Positions 34,246 through 45,240 of a DNA stretch of 64,000 nt are shown here, piece after piece. Numbering within the stretch: the stretch's first letter is position 1; the number at the start of each line of letters is the position of its first letter. The translations under genes and the position numbers were made by a program. Origin of the DNA: Eustoma russellianum (lineage: Eukaryota > Streptophyta > Magnoliopsida > Gentianales > Gentianaceae); NCBI GenBank assembly GCA_036186865.1, contig AP025040.1, positions 45,200,321-45,264,320 on the forward strand, written 5' to 3'. The notes under the pieces are model-generated. The model ran no database searches and was not told where the DNA came from. It worked only from the letters and a program-made list of their open reading frames with translations.

Positions 34246-34689
34246 ATTTCACTTTGATCAAATTGGTGATTGACTAATCTTCTGAATTTCACTTTTGTTG
34301 CAAGAATGCACTTAACGTTTAAATGGCATGTTGACTTGTTGATAATAGAACACCTTTATTTATTACTGTGATCAAAATACAACAAGCAGAAGACTGCATT
34401 ACTGCATTTTATTGTGTTTGTCCAAGGCCACTAGTTACAGTCGGCTTGATTTATTTTATTTTATCATTGCATTCACGAGATCATAGTATAATAGTCTTAA
34501 CATTTTAGCATTATAAGTAACTTTAATGGTTTGAAATTTTAATTTAAATTTTATAGTGACAACAAAGAATATTTTTGTCATAAGATTGGCAAAGTCACTT
34601 TCATTGTAATCAACTATTGAAAATAAGAAGCTCTATTGACATGAGTAAGTATAAAAAAAATTCAAGGGAACAAACTGGACTCTTAAGTG

Positions 34690-34855
34690 ATCACCGGAGC
34701 GTGATGGTGCATGTTGTAGTCTAAAATAGTAACACGAATATATAAAAAGTCATATGGTCAGAGAACGCGATAGATGGACTCAAAATGCAACGACAATGTG
34801 CGACATCTGGTCCACGAAGAGCGACAACCCACGTGTGGTTCTCACGTTCAATAGC
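34690..34855 (+). mobile_element. LTR fragment related to the solo LTR at 7835
   Basis: AAAGTCATATGGTCAGAGAAC and GAGCGACAACCCACGTGTGG match solo-LTR positions about 8047-8145. Only this internal segment is present. Confidence 0.65.
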
Positions 34856-34989
34856 CGGAACATTGAAGAATAGCTAAAAAGACATTTCAGGAATCGGTCT
34901 AATTCTATCCATGTTCCTTCCTAAGGATGCCAAAGAATCGATCCTTGCTTCGATATGTACTCATTGGCATTTGCAATTTGAGTTTAAAA

Positions 34990-35150
34990 ATGGAAATTTA
35001 TCATTTAGGAACTCGACGCAATTTGACGCAATTTTCATTATATGTCATCACAAAACAACTTTTATGTGTTTCTATACTTAAGTATGATTGCATACATCCG
35101 AACCCCATACCTCGTCATAGACAGGAACCTCTAAGACAATAAGGTAACGT
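34990..35150 (-). repeat. Dispersed repeat D, reverse copy
   Basis: TGACGCAATTTTCATTATATG, TATGATTGCATACATCCGAAC and CATAGACAGGAACCTCTAAG are the reverse complement of repeat D. Confidence 0.55.
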
Positions 35151-35639
35151 TGTTTTATGTAGATACAAGACGTAGGAATAAAGAAGCAAATTTCTGGACA
35201 ATATATGGGAAGAAACACAAGTAGATAAAAAGATAAACTGATATGTGATTCTCGTAATGGAAGAATTCCTGTAAAAAAAAAAAAAACATCCTTCTAAGTT
35301 GTAGGATAGACTTTTCTTATAAAATTTTGGTGGCTTAACTCTTCTAATTTCATATTTCACCTTCGGCATAATTGTGTTAGCTCATTTCAAAATTCAAAAC
35401 ATGTCCAAAGGGTCAAATTTTAGTTCTTTGATTGCTTTTGCTACAAAACTAGGCGTTGATGTGACCAATGTTTCAATTCAAAGTTTCAAACCGTTTAGCG
35501 CTCTTTTCCTCCTTCTAACAAGTGATTTCATTGACATCGGAAAGATTACTGTAATATCCGGTTTGAAAGCCAAAAAAAAGACAAACATGGAGACAACATA
35601 TCATTGGAACTTAGAAGAAGGGAAAAAAAAGTTTCCAGT
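35151..35639. other. AT-rich spacer
   Basis: A 13-base A run lies at 35274-35286. An open frame from 35374 lacks an ATG start and any motif. Confidence 0.4.
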
Positions 35640-35695
35640 GATGTGATTCCGTGTTTTCGCAGGGACCGGAGAGAGACCGGATCGATTGACAATTT
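35640..35695 (-). mobile_element. Au-like SINE 3' fragment
   Basis: CCGTGTTTTCGCAGGGACCGG followed by GAGAGACCGGATCGATTG matches the reverse Au-like 3' region. Confidence 0.45.
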
Positions 35696-36109
35696 GTCTA
35701 TCACCATCAGTACATTAACCAATTACAAATCAACTAAGAATAAAAACTAATCAAATATGTAAACCACGAACCTAGAAGATAGTCTACCTATCATTTTCTA
35801 CTATTTATGGCAAAATGGACGGTGAACCCCACCCCCCACCCCCCCCCCCCACCCCAAAAAAAAAAAGAGTCCAAAAAGTGAGAGGGATGAGTTTTAGTCT
35901 TTCATTGTATCTCCTTGTCATGTTTTACAAGGAAAATTTTATCACATTCGTTGTCATTCTCTTTATTTTCGATATTTATGTTAACGAAACTTAGATTATG
36001 TGATTAAAACGAATTTTTGAGACCAAAATATACTAGGTTTATATTCTTACAAGTACAAAATTATTGCTGTTTTTGCAGTAGTTACCCATGTTTTGTTTAC
36101 ATTTAGTAC

Positions 36110-37475
36110 CGGTGGTTGTATTTTAGAGAACTTTCAATAAATATTATAGTTTTAAAAACATAAACCTAAAATATGTTACATTTAGAGAAAATTTATAAAA
36201 CAACTAGGACGCAGTTGCCAAGACCGTCCAAGAAGACCCTGGACAGCACCGACAGTTGCGTTCAAAGAATCACCCTTAGACGGTACTAGCAGTTGCGTCC
36301 AAGGGGTATGTGGTTTTCGGATGCACAAAGACTGTTTTGGAGAGGCAAAACCACTCAGACATAGGACAACACTGTCAGGTACGTCCAAGGGTTGGACGGC
36401 ACTACCAAGCGCATCCTGGGCCTTAGACGCCACTGCCAAAGCCATTATAGGGTGCTGGTGGCAAAAATCAACAATTCAAAGTTTGATGGATTTAACAAGT
36501 CGAGCGATAAGCAAAATATATCCGAATTCTTTAGTATTATTTTGAACCCCCTTAAATCAAGACATTGTAAGTATATCAATAACTTAAATTTTTATTCATC
36601 TCTAGACCATGGAATGATTTCTTCATTGAGGCTCTTCCACAAACACAAATGATTCATAAAGCTCAGGGTTAGGGATAGAGTTATGTTAAGCTTAAGGTTA
36701 GTATTAGGGATAGGTTCGAGTTAGAGTTAAGGTTAGGTTAGGGTCAGGGTTAAGTTAGGTCTGGGTTAGGGTAAGGGCTAGAATTAGGGTTTGAGTTAGG
36801 TTAGGATTATGGCTTAGCGTTAGGTTAGGTTTGGGTTAGGGTTAGGGTTATGGTTAGGGTTAGGGTTAGGGTTAGGGTTAGGGCTAGGACTAGGGTTTGA
36901 GTTAAGGTTAGAGATAGAATTAAAGATAGGTTAGAGTTATAATTTATGGTTAGGTTAGGTTTGGGTTATGAATAGAATATGGTTAAGGTTATATTAGGGT
37001 TAGGATTAGGGTTAAGGTTAGGGTTAGAGATATATTAAGGTTATAGTTTAAGGTTAGGTTAGGTTCAGGTTAGGATTAAGATTAGGAAGAGGGTTAGGGT
37101 TTAAGCTAGAGTTGGAGATAGGGTTAGAGTTAGGTTAGGGTTTGAGTTAAGATTAGAGAGAGGGTTAGACAAAGCTCAAAATGTACTTGACAGTGTTGTC
37201 AAAGCCATGAATGTGTCTGACGGTGTTATCCTAAGCCTGGACGTTTTTTCGTTTCCAAAACAGTCTTTGTGCATCCAAAACCATTTACCTCCTTGGATGT
37301 ACTGCCAGTGCCGTACAAAGATGATTCTTGACGGAAACTTGCAATGTCGTCCAACGTCCTCTTGGACGGTGCTGGCTGTAGCATCCTATTTGTTTCATAA
37401 ATTTTCCTTAAACATACCATGTTTCATATTTTTCTTTTTAGAACTATAATATTTTTTAAAAAATTTCTCTCGTGT
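36110..37475. mobile_element. Foldback element with telomere-like core
   Basis: The two flanks are inverted copies: 36319-36350 (GGATGCACAAAGACTGTTTTGG) is matched in reverse at 37253-37280, and the similarity extends outward through GTCCAAG..GACG words to AAATATTATAGTT near both ends. The arms are about 330 and 300 bp, roughly 70 percent alike by eye. The core 36660-37165 is degenerate GTTAGG/TTAGGG repeat. No transposase is present; ends and target duplication are not resolved. Confidence 0.7.
36660..37165 (+). repeat. Degenerate TTAGGG-like repeat tract
   Basis: About 500 bases are made of GTTAGG, GGTTAGGG, GAGTTAGG and AGGTTAG variants. The purest run, 36852-36883, has five consecutive TTAGGG units. 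The usual plant telomere unit is TTTAGGG, so this is not ordinary telomeric DNA of most plants. Confidence 0.9.
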
Positions 37476-37698
37476 TTTGTTTATCCCATATATGATATTG
37501 ATTTATTCTCCACCAAATAAGGACGTATAAATATTCCATGCATAAAGAGAAAAAGAAAAAGTCTATACATTTATACCTTTTTTTAGATTCTTATATATCA
37601 AGACAAAGTACCCAATCCGACAAAGCATTCACGCCTTGCAACATGTGCCCATCCTGACGTTCTCAACCTACTACTCTGCCTTGTCAACTTTCTTTTCT

Positions 37699-37738
37699 TC
37701 CCCCCCCCCCCCCTTCTTTTCTTCCCCCCCCCCCCCTC
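37699..37738. repeat. Poly-C runs
   Basis: Two C runs separated by TTCTTTTCTT, one of several poly-C tracts (also 29617-29633, 35826-35860, 50748-50762). Lengths are prone to sequencing error. Confidence 0.8.
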
Positions 37739-37844
37739 CCTAATTGAAACCTCATATCTTTCTCGCTTTTCAACGGCCTTTAAAGGACAAAAGCTTACAT
37801 TTTCTAATAACAACAACAATTATACTCAATATATATCAACGAAA

Positions 37845-38010
37845 TCAAAAGGTGTAGCTGGAGTCTAAAGAGAATAAAAGACAATAAAACAATATCTTCA
37901 TTCCAAAAAATAAGAGTTTGTTTCCAATAAAATCCTCGTTTCTATATGTACTTGAGATGAGAGTTCGACTCCGGTGAAATCCATGTATTTATATATAATT
38001 GCATAGATAG
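37845..38010 (+). mobile_element. SINE-like repeat E, copy 4
   Basis: AAAAGGTGTAGCTGGAGTC, AATATCTTCATTCC, AAGAGTTTGTTTCC and GCATAGATAGCATAG follow the family E order, diverged, with a second GTTCGACTCCGGTGAAA. Confidence 0.4.
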
Positions 38011-38324
38011 CATAGTTTCTAACACCCTTGTAACCAAAATACTTAACCCCCCTGAAACCCATGCCTCAAAATTAATTTCAATCCCTCTCAAAATTTTTAA
38101 CATTCCGTAACCGATGATTTCAGATCTCCCCAAAATCAAATCCAACCGTTATCATGCATCAATTTCATGGGCAGAATCATCATACTCTTATCTTTTCTCA
38201 ACAGATCGTCCATCTTCGTATTTTTAATATTCCACAAACATACATGAATGATGAAAGAAACATGATTTAATTACTAAAAGATTATTAGATTTCCCCGTTT
38301 TGCTTAGGGTACTAAAATAAACCG

Positions 38325-38599
38325 GAGCGCTTTCCTTTTATTTTTTATGAGGGAGTGGGTTCTCCCCCACCTGTACCAGAGGCCCCTTAGCCAGGTGGGA
38401 TGTAAATCGAGGGATGTACTCCACTGGCAGCCCTGCAAAGGGAGAGGACACACGAGACTCAGCCAGCCCAGAGACAACCCTTGTAATATTTCAACAAGGA
38501 TTGTCTCCACACGGACTCGAACTCAGGATGTCGGGGTTCTAGCCCCAATCACCTTTGCCACTTAACACTGGACTATGCCCCTGGGGCGAGCGCTTTCCT
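38325..38599 (-). mobile_element. tRNA-derived SINE family C with 12-bp TSD
   Basis: The body 38337-38587 is flanked by exact GAGCGCTTTCCT (38325-38336, 38588-38599). On the minus strand it begins GCCCCAGGGGCATAGTCCAG (box A region) with box B GAGTTCGAGTCCGTG. The body and 3' end GGTGGGGGAGAACCCACTCC match the plus-strand copy at 49090-49331. Confidence 0.9.
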
Positions 38600-38990
38600 C
38601 ACATGAGATAAATCTTTGTCGCACCTCACTATGCCCATTTGACTAAAAATCCATTCATTGCTTCAAAGCACCAAAACATACATAGTTGAACACAACTAGG
38701 AAGATGGTATATGTAAAAACTTAGTCAAGATTAGAAATGTTATATGATAACAAGGCAAGACCAAACTTTCCAAGATGTTAAAAGAGAAAGCTACATTAAA
38801 TAAAGTCTTCACTAATCAGCTAACCTAACTCATGGTCCACGAAAAAACATGTACAACTAAAACGGTCCACACCTTAATCCGGGTTGATTAAACAACCGGT
38901 TCTCTAATCCTAAAAATCCCTTTCTGCAGCTAGTCTTCAAATGCTACTCTCACTCCCTAAACTCAGTCTCAAACCAACAGCTTCTTCAAC
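38600..38990. other. 3' flank of the GATA gene
   Basis: This presumably contains the 3' UTR of the minus-strand GATA gene. No clear poly(A) signal is singled out. Confidence 0.4.
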
Positions 38991-40318
38991 TCAAAAACTC
39001 TGAACCGGATGAACCAGACCGGTCTCAGTTTCTTTCTTTTGCCGCATCTCCAAAACTTTCCGGTGGTTATTAGAGTGCAACTCCCTCGAAAAAGTGGGGC
39101 TACAAGCGGGTCGGTACTCCGGAAAGAGCCGACCCGACTTAAAGCGGACCCCACAAGCATTACACAGAGTTTTTGCTCCAAGTGGGCCCGCTCTCCACTG
39201 TGGTGTCTTCTGAACGCCGCAATGACTGCACCGCCGCGGCTGCTGACCACCGCCTACGCCGGAATCAGGCGATGTGGGCTTTTTCTTCTGCTTCTTAACC
39301 GGCGGCTTTCCGAGTAAAGACTCGGCGAACTGAACCTGACTAGAGTTGGAGAAACCGACGAACGGAGACGACGTCGTGGAGGAAGAAGACGACGACGAAG
39401 ACTCGGTGATTGACGGCGAGGCGAGCGGCCAAACCCGAACCCCGGTTCGTGACCGTTTGGTGCGGGCCTTGGTTTGAACCAGGGTGTTGAAAACCGGTTT
39501 TGTTATTCCGCCGGCGGTATCTTCCGGCTCCGACTTAGCTTTTTTCACCTCCGGCGGCAGTTTTGTTGCCGGACACGTCAGCGAATACTCAGAAAAGGAA
39601 TCTTCTACGAAATGAGATAACCATTCTAGATTTTCCAAATCATCCGCCTGTTAAAACGCCAACTCTTTAATTAACCCAAGAAATTCATCTTTTTCTCACT
39701 CGTTAAAGCATAAAACGGTTTTCTATCGAATTTTTTCCGGCATAACCAAAATTAATACGCATGAGTGTACAAAGTTTGAAACTTTACCTGAACGGCGAGT
39801 TCGCTAGCTGGGAGGGAACAAAAATCTTGGTTCAAAGGTGAATTTGTGGTGCAACTAACGTTGGAAATTAAGGTTTTGACGTCAGCAGCCTCGTTATTGT
39901 CTGAAATTTCCTGTTGTTTTTGCTCTTCTGGCTCGTCTGTTACAACATTTGAGAAGTCAAGAAGGTCGTCAACGAAAAAGTCGTCCCCCGTTTGACCATT
40001 AACCGCCGACGAAAGGTCTTCCATAACCGGCGAGAGAAACGCTGTCGTTTCAAAAGGCTTCAACTCTCCTTTCAAGGCCCTCTGTACGGGCTCCATTTCT
40101 TGTTCAACAACCTACACATTTGTCCAATTTTCACAAAAATTGACAGAATTTTACAGAAATTAAAGAGCAATAAAGAATTAATGGGAGGATGGGAGGAGGT
40201 TAATTACCTGAACAGGAGAAGGGGAAGAATGAAGATGAGGTAAAGAAGAAGAAAGGGGAATGGAGGTAAAAGGGGTGAGGGAGACGAGAAAAGGGTGGTG
40301 GGTAGTTCGGTAAAGCAT
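38991..40318 (-). CDS. GATA zinc-finger transcription factor (GATA5-like), three exons
   Basis: Exons on the minus strand are 40318-40208 (37 codons), 40111-39788 (108 codons) and 39647-38991 (218 codons plus stop): 363 aa, all splices GT..AG and phase 0. The zinc finger is CX2CX18CX2C with C285, C288, C307 and C310 (CSHCGVQKTPQWRAGP), the class IV finger of plant GATA factors. It is followed by FKSGRLFPEYRPACSPTF. Acidic DDFFVDDLLDFSN and ADDLENLEWLSHFVEDSF are hallmarks of the Arabidopsis GATA5/6/7 group. A basic KKQKKK segment precedes the finger. It is a nuclear DNA-binding regulator of WGATAR sites. A shorter start at 40096 (about 321 aa) is the alternative. Confidence 0.92.
39648..39787 (-). 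other. Intron 2 of the GATA gene
   Basis: On the minus strand it reads CAG|GTAAAGTTTC ... ACAG|GCGGATGATT, 140 bases, phase 0, joining ASELAVQ to ADDLENLEWL. Confidence 0.9.
40112..40207 (-). other. Intron 1 of the GATA gene
   Basis: On the minus strand it reads CAG|GTAATTAACC ... GTGTAG|GTTGTTGAAC, 96 bases. Splicing joins PSPVQ to VVEQEMEPVQRALKG in frame. Confidence 0.8.
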
Positions 40319-40383
40319 TGAATAAAGACCGAGAGAGAGATATGAGGTTGAAGGCTGAAAGCATCTGGTGGAAATTTTTAGTA

Positions 40384-40392
40384 AATATAACG
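40384..40392 (-). promoter_or_regulatory. Possible TATA box of the GATA gene
   Basis: The minus strand has CCGTTATATTTAC here, about 66 bases before the ATG at 40318, with a CT-rich leader (TATCTCTCTCTCGG) in between. The MITE at 40420 begins about 30 bases further upstream. Confidence 0.45.
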
Positions 40393-40419
40393 GAAGGAAA
40401 TGTCAAAGCACATAATACC

Positions 40420-40583
40420 GGGATCAGATCTATTCACCCCACTTTTTTTCACCTCACACGTAACCGTGCGACACGTGGCATTAGGATGGGATGGTGAGGC
40501 TAGATGCGGGTCTGACCACCCACTCTGTCACGTGTCGTGCGATGACGCGTGCGATGAAAAAATTGGGTGAGGGATCCTATCCT
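40420..40583. mobile_element. G-box MITE copy in the GATA promoter (9-bp TSD)
   Basis: Flanked by CATAATACC at 40411-40419 and 40584-40592 (exact). The 164-bp copy carries CACGTG at 40472-40477 and 40529-40534 in the two arms. Its near edge lies 102 bases upstream of the GATA start codon. Confidence 0.92.
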
Positions 40584-40592
40584 CATAATACC

Positions 40593-40980
40593 ATCATATA
40601 AAAATTTTGCCAAATTACATTTATTATTATCATCTGTCTTTCATACGATTCTTGTTGACTTTCTATCTTTTATAGACACAATAATTACTATAATATACCA
40701 CTTTGAAAAAAAATTCAAATAAAATACAACTATAAGGAAAAAAATGTGATGTTAAGATGGTAAAATCATTTTCAGACAAGGTGTTTATACGAGATTGACG
40801 GTGTTTAAACATCAATTTAATACTATAGAAATTATATAAGTTTACTAATGTTGTTATGTCTCATAGTCGATGTACGTGTATACACCAGAACTGTTTCTTA
40901 TGAGTTATGTAGTATAAAAATAGTGATATAAATTATTTTGTGGTATTGAGTTGAATAGTAAGTAATGAGTGTAAAAACTG
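40593..40980. other. AT-rich spacer, nothing recognised
   Basis: No gene, no shared repeat. Confidence 0.5.
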
Positions 40981-41259
40981 GCATGATCCAAAAGAAGGTT
41001 CATGATCGGAAATCCCATATCAGCTTGTTCTATGGTACTATAGGGATGAAAGTCAAGTGTCTAAGGTCTGCTATGACAGAGTTTGTATTGCTCAAGCAGC
41101 GTCACAGAGAGCTCACTGCAAGAAGTGGAACTTCAATATCATGCGCTTATCTGAAAAAAGAGTCAAAATCTTATTTGGAACAAGAATCGAACTCTTACCA
41201 CTCTCTCGAGTTTCCGCCACCGAAATCATTGGATCAATATACTGGAGACGCATGATCCA
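40981..41259 (-). mobile_element. SINE family F copy
   Basis: GCATGATCCA flanks the body at 40981-40990 and 41250-41259. The region GGAACAAGAATCGAACTCTTAC is the reverse of a box B, as in the copies at 29754 and 32903. The body is diverged. Confidence 0.7.
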
Positions 41260-41838
41260 GAAATCTAGTGAATTTTGAGTATGATAATTTTAAGTACAAA
41301 AACAAGAACGGGAAGAGAAGCACAAACTTGTGAAGAAGTGATTCCACATAGAAGAATTATCTGGTAATTTGTAGGTATTGGCTTTTGGAAAAGTAGTACT
41401 AGATATAATCTTGATACGAATAAGATATTATTACGGTATCATTATCGGTTCACTGTTATATTATATTTCTAACGATTTCATTTTTTATATGAGGTTGTTA
41501 ATACATAAACGGAGCTTGGTGCATCAGAAACGTCTTTATAAAAAAAAGTTAATTATTTATATTAATCTTTGTAGCATAACTTCAAAAGATAAGTATTCAA
41601 ATACGAACGGAAATGTAACTTTTGGTGGCAAGTGCCCTTTGTCAAATATTATTTACCCAAAGATTTTACTATTATCCTTTTTTCCGGCCGCTTAAGTCTC
41701 TATTCTTTTTATTGTCTTGCCTAATTTAACCACACCCGTTGAGGATAATATATTTGATCTTCATAATCCAAACCACAAAAGTGTAGTGCTTAATTAATTA
41801 CTGATATTTCGATCACTGTCTTTACTAGAGGCTCAGCG
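41260..41838. other. AT-rich spacer, nothing recognised
   Basis: No gene, no shared repeat. Confidence 0.5.
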
Positions 41839-42010
41839 GAGGCTAAAAGCGAGACAAAATATGAAAACTTCAATCACGCGTCATCATGTGTACAAAAACA
41901 GTTTTTTCAACAAAAAAAAAAGAGTAGCACTCTCTTCTTTAAAAAACTGTTTTTACACATGTAACGACGCGTGATTGAAATCCTCATATTTTACCTCATC
42001 TTTAGCTTCC
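41839..42010. mobile_element. Foldback MITE family 2 copy
   Basis: The left arm (GAGGCTAAAAGCGAGACAAAAT, TTCAATCACGCGTC, ACAAAAACAGTTTTTT) pairs with the right arm (AAAAAACTGTTTTTACACATG, GACGCGTGATTGAAATCC, ATTTTACCTCATCTTTAGCTTC). Arms are about 70 bp and the loop is short. Confidence 0.8.
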
Positions 42011-42494
42011 CCGATCCAAACCCTTTTACTCGGATTTGAGATGTCTTTGGATTTTCTTCTGGAGAATCTTGTCAGAACAAAAAAAAATTAAAATCCTAAA
42101 TATTTTATGCTATCTAGTTGAGGCTCGTGCCAGTCGTATATGATCCCAAACTTACTAGTTTTGGCTTATTCTTTGTTGTTTGTATTAATTATTGTATATA
42201 AAAGTTTTATGTAAGTGGATATATCTTTGCAGATAAGTACCTAAGACATTTTAAGCATTTTGTTCCTTTCTTTTCTTTTTTACATTTGTTTCAGAAAAAG
42301 GCGGGAGAATAAATCTTATTTTTGCATTTTAGGGACTATGTTAAAACTACGTTACTTTTTTTTTCTTTTTTTATTCTTTTGCCCCCTCCCCCCTTCTTTC
42401 CTCTCCCGCTCCCCTATTTGTTGTGTTGAAAATGACAGACATTTGAATCGACCAAATTTGAATCTTAAATAAAAGAAATGTGCTAGTTGAGTTA

Positions 42495-42712
42495 AGCCTG
42501 AAGGTGTTTCCTATAGATTACATGGAAGAGGACGAGAATTGGAACAACTAGTAAGGTTTCTATATGTGATCTTGAAGTTACGGGTTCGAGCCGTAGAAAC
42601 AGCATCTTGCACAAAGTATAGGGTAAGGCTACATAGATCAGATCGTGAAGTGATCCGACCTCTCCATAGACCCTGCGTAAACATGAGAGCCTAGTATACT
42701 AGAAACGTCCGT
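42495..42712 (+). mobile_element. Au-like SINE, best copy in the window
   Basis: GATCTTGAAGTTACGGGTTCGAGCCGTAGAAAC (shown here to describe box B around GGGTTCGAGCC), then CATCTTGCACAAAG, AGGGTAAGGCTACATAG, CCATAGACCCTGCGTAA and GAGCCTAGTATACTAG. The box B and the ordered 3' words match the Au SINE family closely. The 5' end is approximate. Confidence 0.75.
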
Positions 42713-42789
42713 GTCACTATTTCTTTAAAAATCTTCATCCCTTTGAAGCCACAAGAGAAAAGTGAATTTTAAATAAAAAGTGGTGAATT

Positions 42790-43120
42790 GAAAAAAAAAA
42801 AAAAAAAGATTATGACAACAGTCTTCTCCATGATGCATTTATTTGATTGGTTAAAGGGAATAGTGGAATAGTTTTTCTTTTCCTTGTTATTCTAACAGCT
42901 GCTATATCTTCAGTGCCATTAAAAGCTACAAGAAAGATATTGCTTACCAAAGAAAATTATAATAATAAAATAGAGACACTGGAAGATATTATGACGTCAT
43001 CGGTTCATCACTTTACTTTTGTTGCTCTTTCTTTGAGGATGAAAAATACAAAGTGTTGGGGTAAAATTATTTTGTTATTTTCTCCATCTACATCCTATCA
43101 TAACTATGGTATATTCTAGA
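42790..43120 (+). other. Poly(A) run followed by a secretory-like open frame
   Basis: An 18-base A run (42791-42807 region) precedes an open frame (no ATG in frame; first codon TTG at 42847). Its translation starts with a hydrophobic, signal-peptide-like stretch (IVFLFLVILTAAIS) and then VPLKATRKILLTKENYNN. It could be the broken start of a small secreted-peptide gene, but no family is recognised. Confidence 0.25.
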
Positions 43121-43864
43121 AACTAGGTTCAAAGTCCCCTGGACGTGCCCAACCAAGCAAGATTTTCGACTCTCTTTTCAGGTAAGCGCATGGTATTAGA
43201 GCTTCACTGCTTGCAGTGTGCTCCTTGTGTGACTGTCTGAGCAGTCTAAACTCTTTTATAGCGGGTCTTGGTCACCTGGCTGTCATCTTTATCGTACCGT
43301 GAGATAGGCTGATAGAGTTCGATTAGGGTTTCATGAATTTTAGGGTTTTAAAGGTAAAAATTACATTACTCAATAAACAAGACCTAAACTCAAATGACAT
43401 GTTCATGTTTCAATACTAAAAAGTATAGGATTTAAATTTTTACACATGTAAGTTTTTTTCATAGTTTATAAATATATTATAATAGTGTTTTATTTCCATC
43501 GCATAGTGTTGTAGGATTTATCATGTATCAAGTAAAATTACTAATGGATTGTTTCCATGGCAATACAGCATCATGCATAAAAAGAAAGCAAAAAAGAAGG
43601 TTCTTCTATTTCTCCATGTTATGAATAGCATGAAATTGTGGATGTCCAAAAGTATCATTGAGAACAACAAAGATGGTATTAATCTAAATGTGTCTTAGAA
43701 AACAACAATAGGTGTAACCAATTCAGTGCACCATCATCTCCAAAGTTTTATAAATAGGACACTATGTTGGACATGTTTGACACGCCTTTGAATAGTGAAA
43801 AATACATCCTTATTATCTACTCTTTTCTTATCTTCGATATTTTCTATATTTCGTTATTTGAATT
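43121..43864. other. AT-rich spacer, nothing recognised
   Basis: No gene, no shared repeat. Confidence 0.5.
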
Positions 43865-44157
43865 TATAATAGTCCAACCTTGGAGCATAAGGTGAAATCT
43901 CTCACATTGGGGGCATTTATCGTCTCAGCCTCAAGGAGCATGTGTGGAGGATGCAAATCAGGAGTCCAACGGTCTTCTAAATTGGATGAGATCTTACGCA
44001 ATGACCCACACAAGATGTCCCGCAAACTAGGTTTTCGGCATAGCAGTAGAGAACATCTACATTGTGTGTGTTTCTGAAACAAACTCTTGACTGTTTGAAA
44101 CAAATCTCAATTCAAGTAACAATTGAACTATGCTCTGGAGCTATAATAGTTCAGCCT
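43865..44157 (-). mobile_element. tRNA-derived SINE, same family as 7498-8862
   Basis: The body 43881-44141 is flanked by TATAATAGTCCAACCT (43865-43880) and TATAATAGTTCAGCCT (44142-44157), 14 of 16 identical. It has GATGCAAATCAGGAG, CACACAAGATGTCCCGCAAAC and the reverse box A AACAATTGAACTATG. It carries a single body unit, unlike the duplicated copy. Confidence 0.8.
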
Positions 44158-44924
44158 CTTTTCATCTAATGTTGGTTGATGATGTCTTTTTTCTTTAGGA
44201 AGAAATGGTCCACAGCTTTTGACAAATTTACGTTGTTTTTGCCAACCGCATCGAACGCCGCTCTTAAAGGAATCTCCTTTCCTGTATTTCTTTCTTTCTT
44301 CAACTGATTCTTTCCCTTTTTTCCTTTTCCTGTTCTTCCCTTTTACTGTTGACAAATTTTATACCACATTTTTATCATTTTAATATTTGAATTCAATGAG
44401 TCTGAGTAATCATTAAACATAATTTAAGTTACTTAATTTTTAACAATATTATTAATCTTTTTTCAATATTTTTTAATATTTATGCATTGTGTTTATTAAT
44501 ATCTAACATTATAAGTTTAGTAGTACATATAATTTAAAAGATTTATTATAAAAATGTAACATTATTTTTTGGGTAACTTGTAAATTGATATCAGCTAGCT
44601 AAGGAAAAGGATGGGTTTAATAAAGTTTGAATGTCTAATAATGCTTCTGTTCAATAATTTTTTATTTAGTTTATTCACACAAACGTTTAAATTGTAAATG
44701 AATAAAATCATATTGTATTATTCTGTCAATTCACGTGATTATAGCACGACAATAAGTCGTTGCATTTCTCCAAGAAGTATTTCTTAACATAAATGAAGCA
44801 ATGATTCTTTTTTATTCCCAACTTTACCTCATTTTGGAGGGACAAATTTTACATTGATTATTTCTTTTCTTAAGTTTTAACAAATTGATTTCCGAAATTT
44901 TGTAGAGGGTCTGCAGGCTCTGTT
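44158..44924. other. AT-rich spacer, nothing recognised
   Basis: No gene, no shared repeat. Confidence 0.5.
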
Positions 44925-45240
44925 CGCTAAAGCTGTAAATGAGCCGAACGAGCCGAACATCACATTGTTCATGCGTGGTTCATTTAACTTAGCGAACGAG
45001 TCAAGCTTTTTCGTTTATTTAAACGAACATATTTAATTGTTCAAGCTCGATTTGTTTAACTCACGAACAACATTAACGAGCCGAACACCTTAAACGAACG
45101 GTTTCACTTACCGAGTTCGAAAAGAAAAAAGTGATTCAAGCTCGGTTCATCGACTCTTTGGCCGAACCAAGTTCGATCCGAGTTCGAATCAAACAATCCA
45201 AACATATCGAACGGCTCGGTTCATTTAGAGTTCTGTTTAC
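44925..45240. repeat. GAGCCGAAC-rich repetitive tract
   Basis: GAGCCGAACGAGCCGAACATC, GTTTATTTAAACGAAC, AACGAGCCGAACACC and CGAACGGCTCGGTTC make it related to 10210-10515 and 48010-48310. Confidence 0.55.

Noticed and set aside
36660..37165. Telomere or chromosome end
   Set aside because: The tract is degenerate, internal, flanked by inverted arms and uses TTAGGG/GTTAGG rather than the common plant TTTAGGG.
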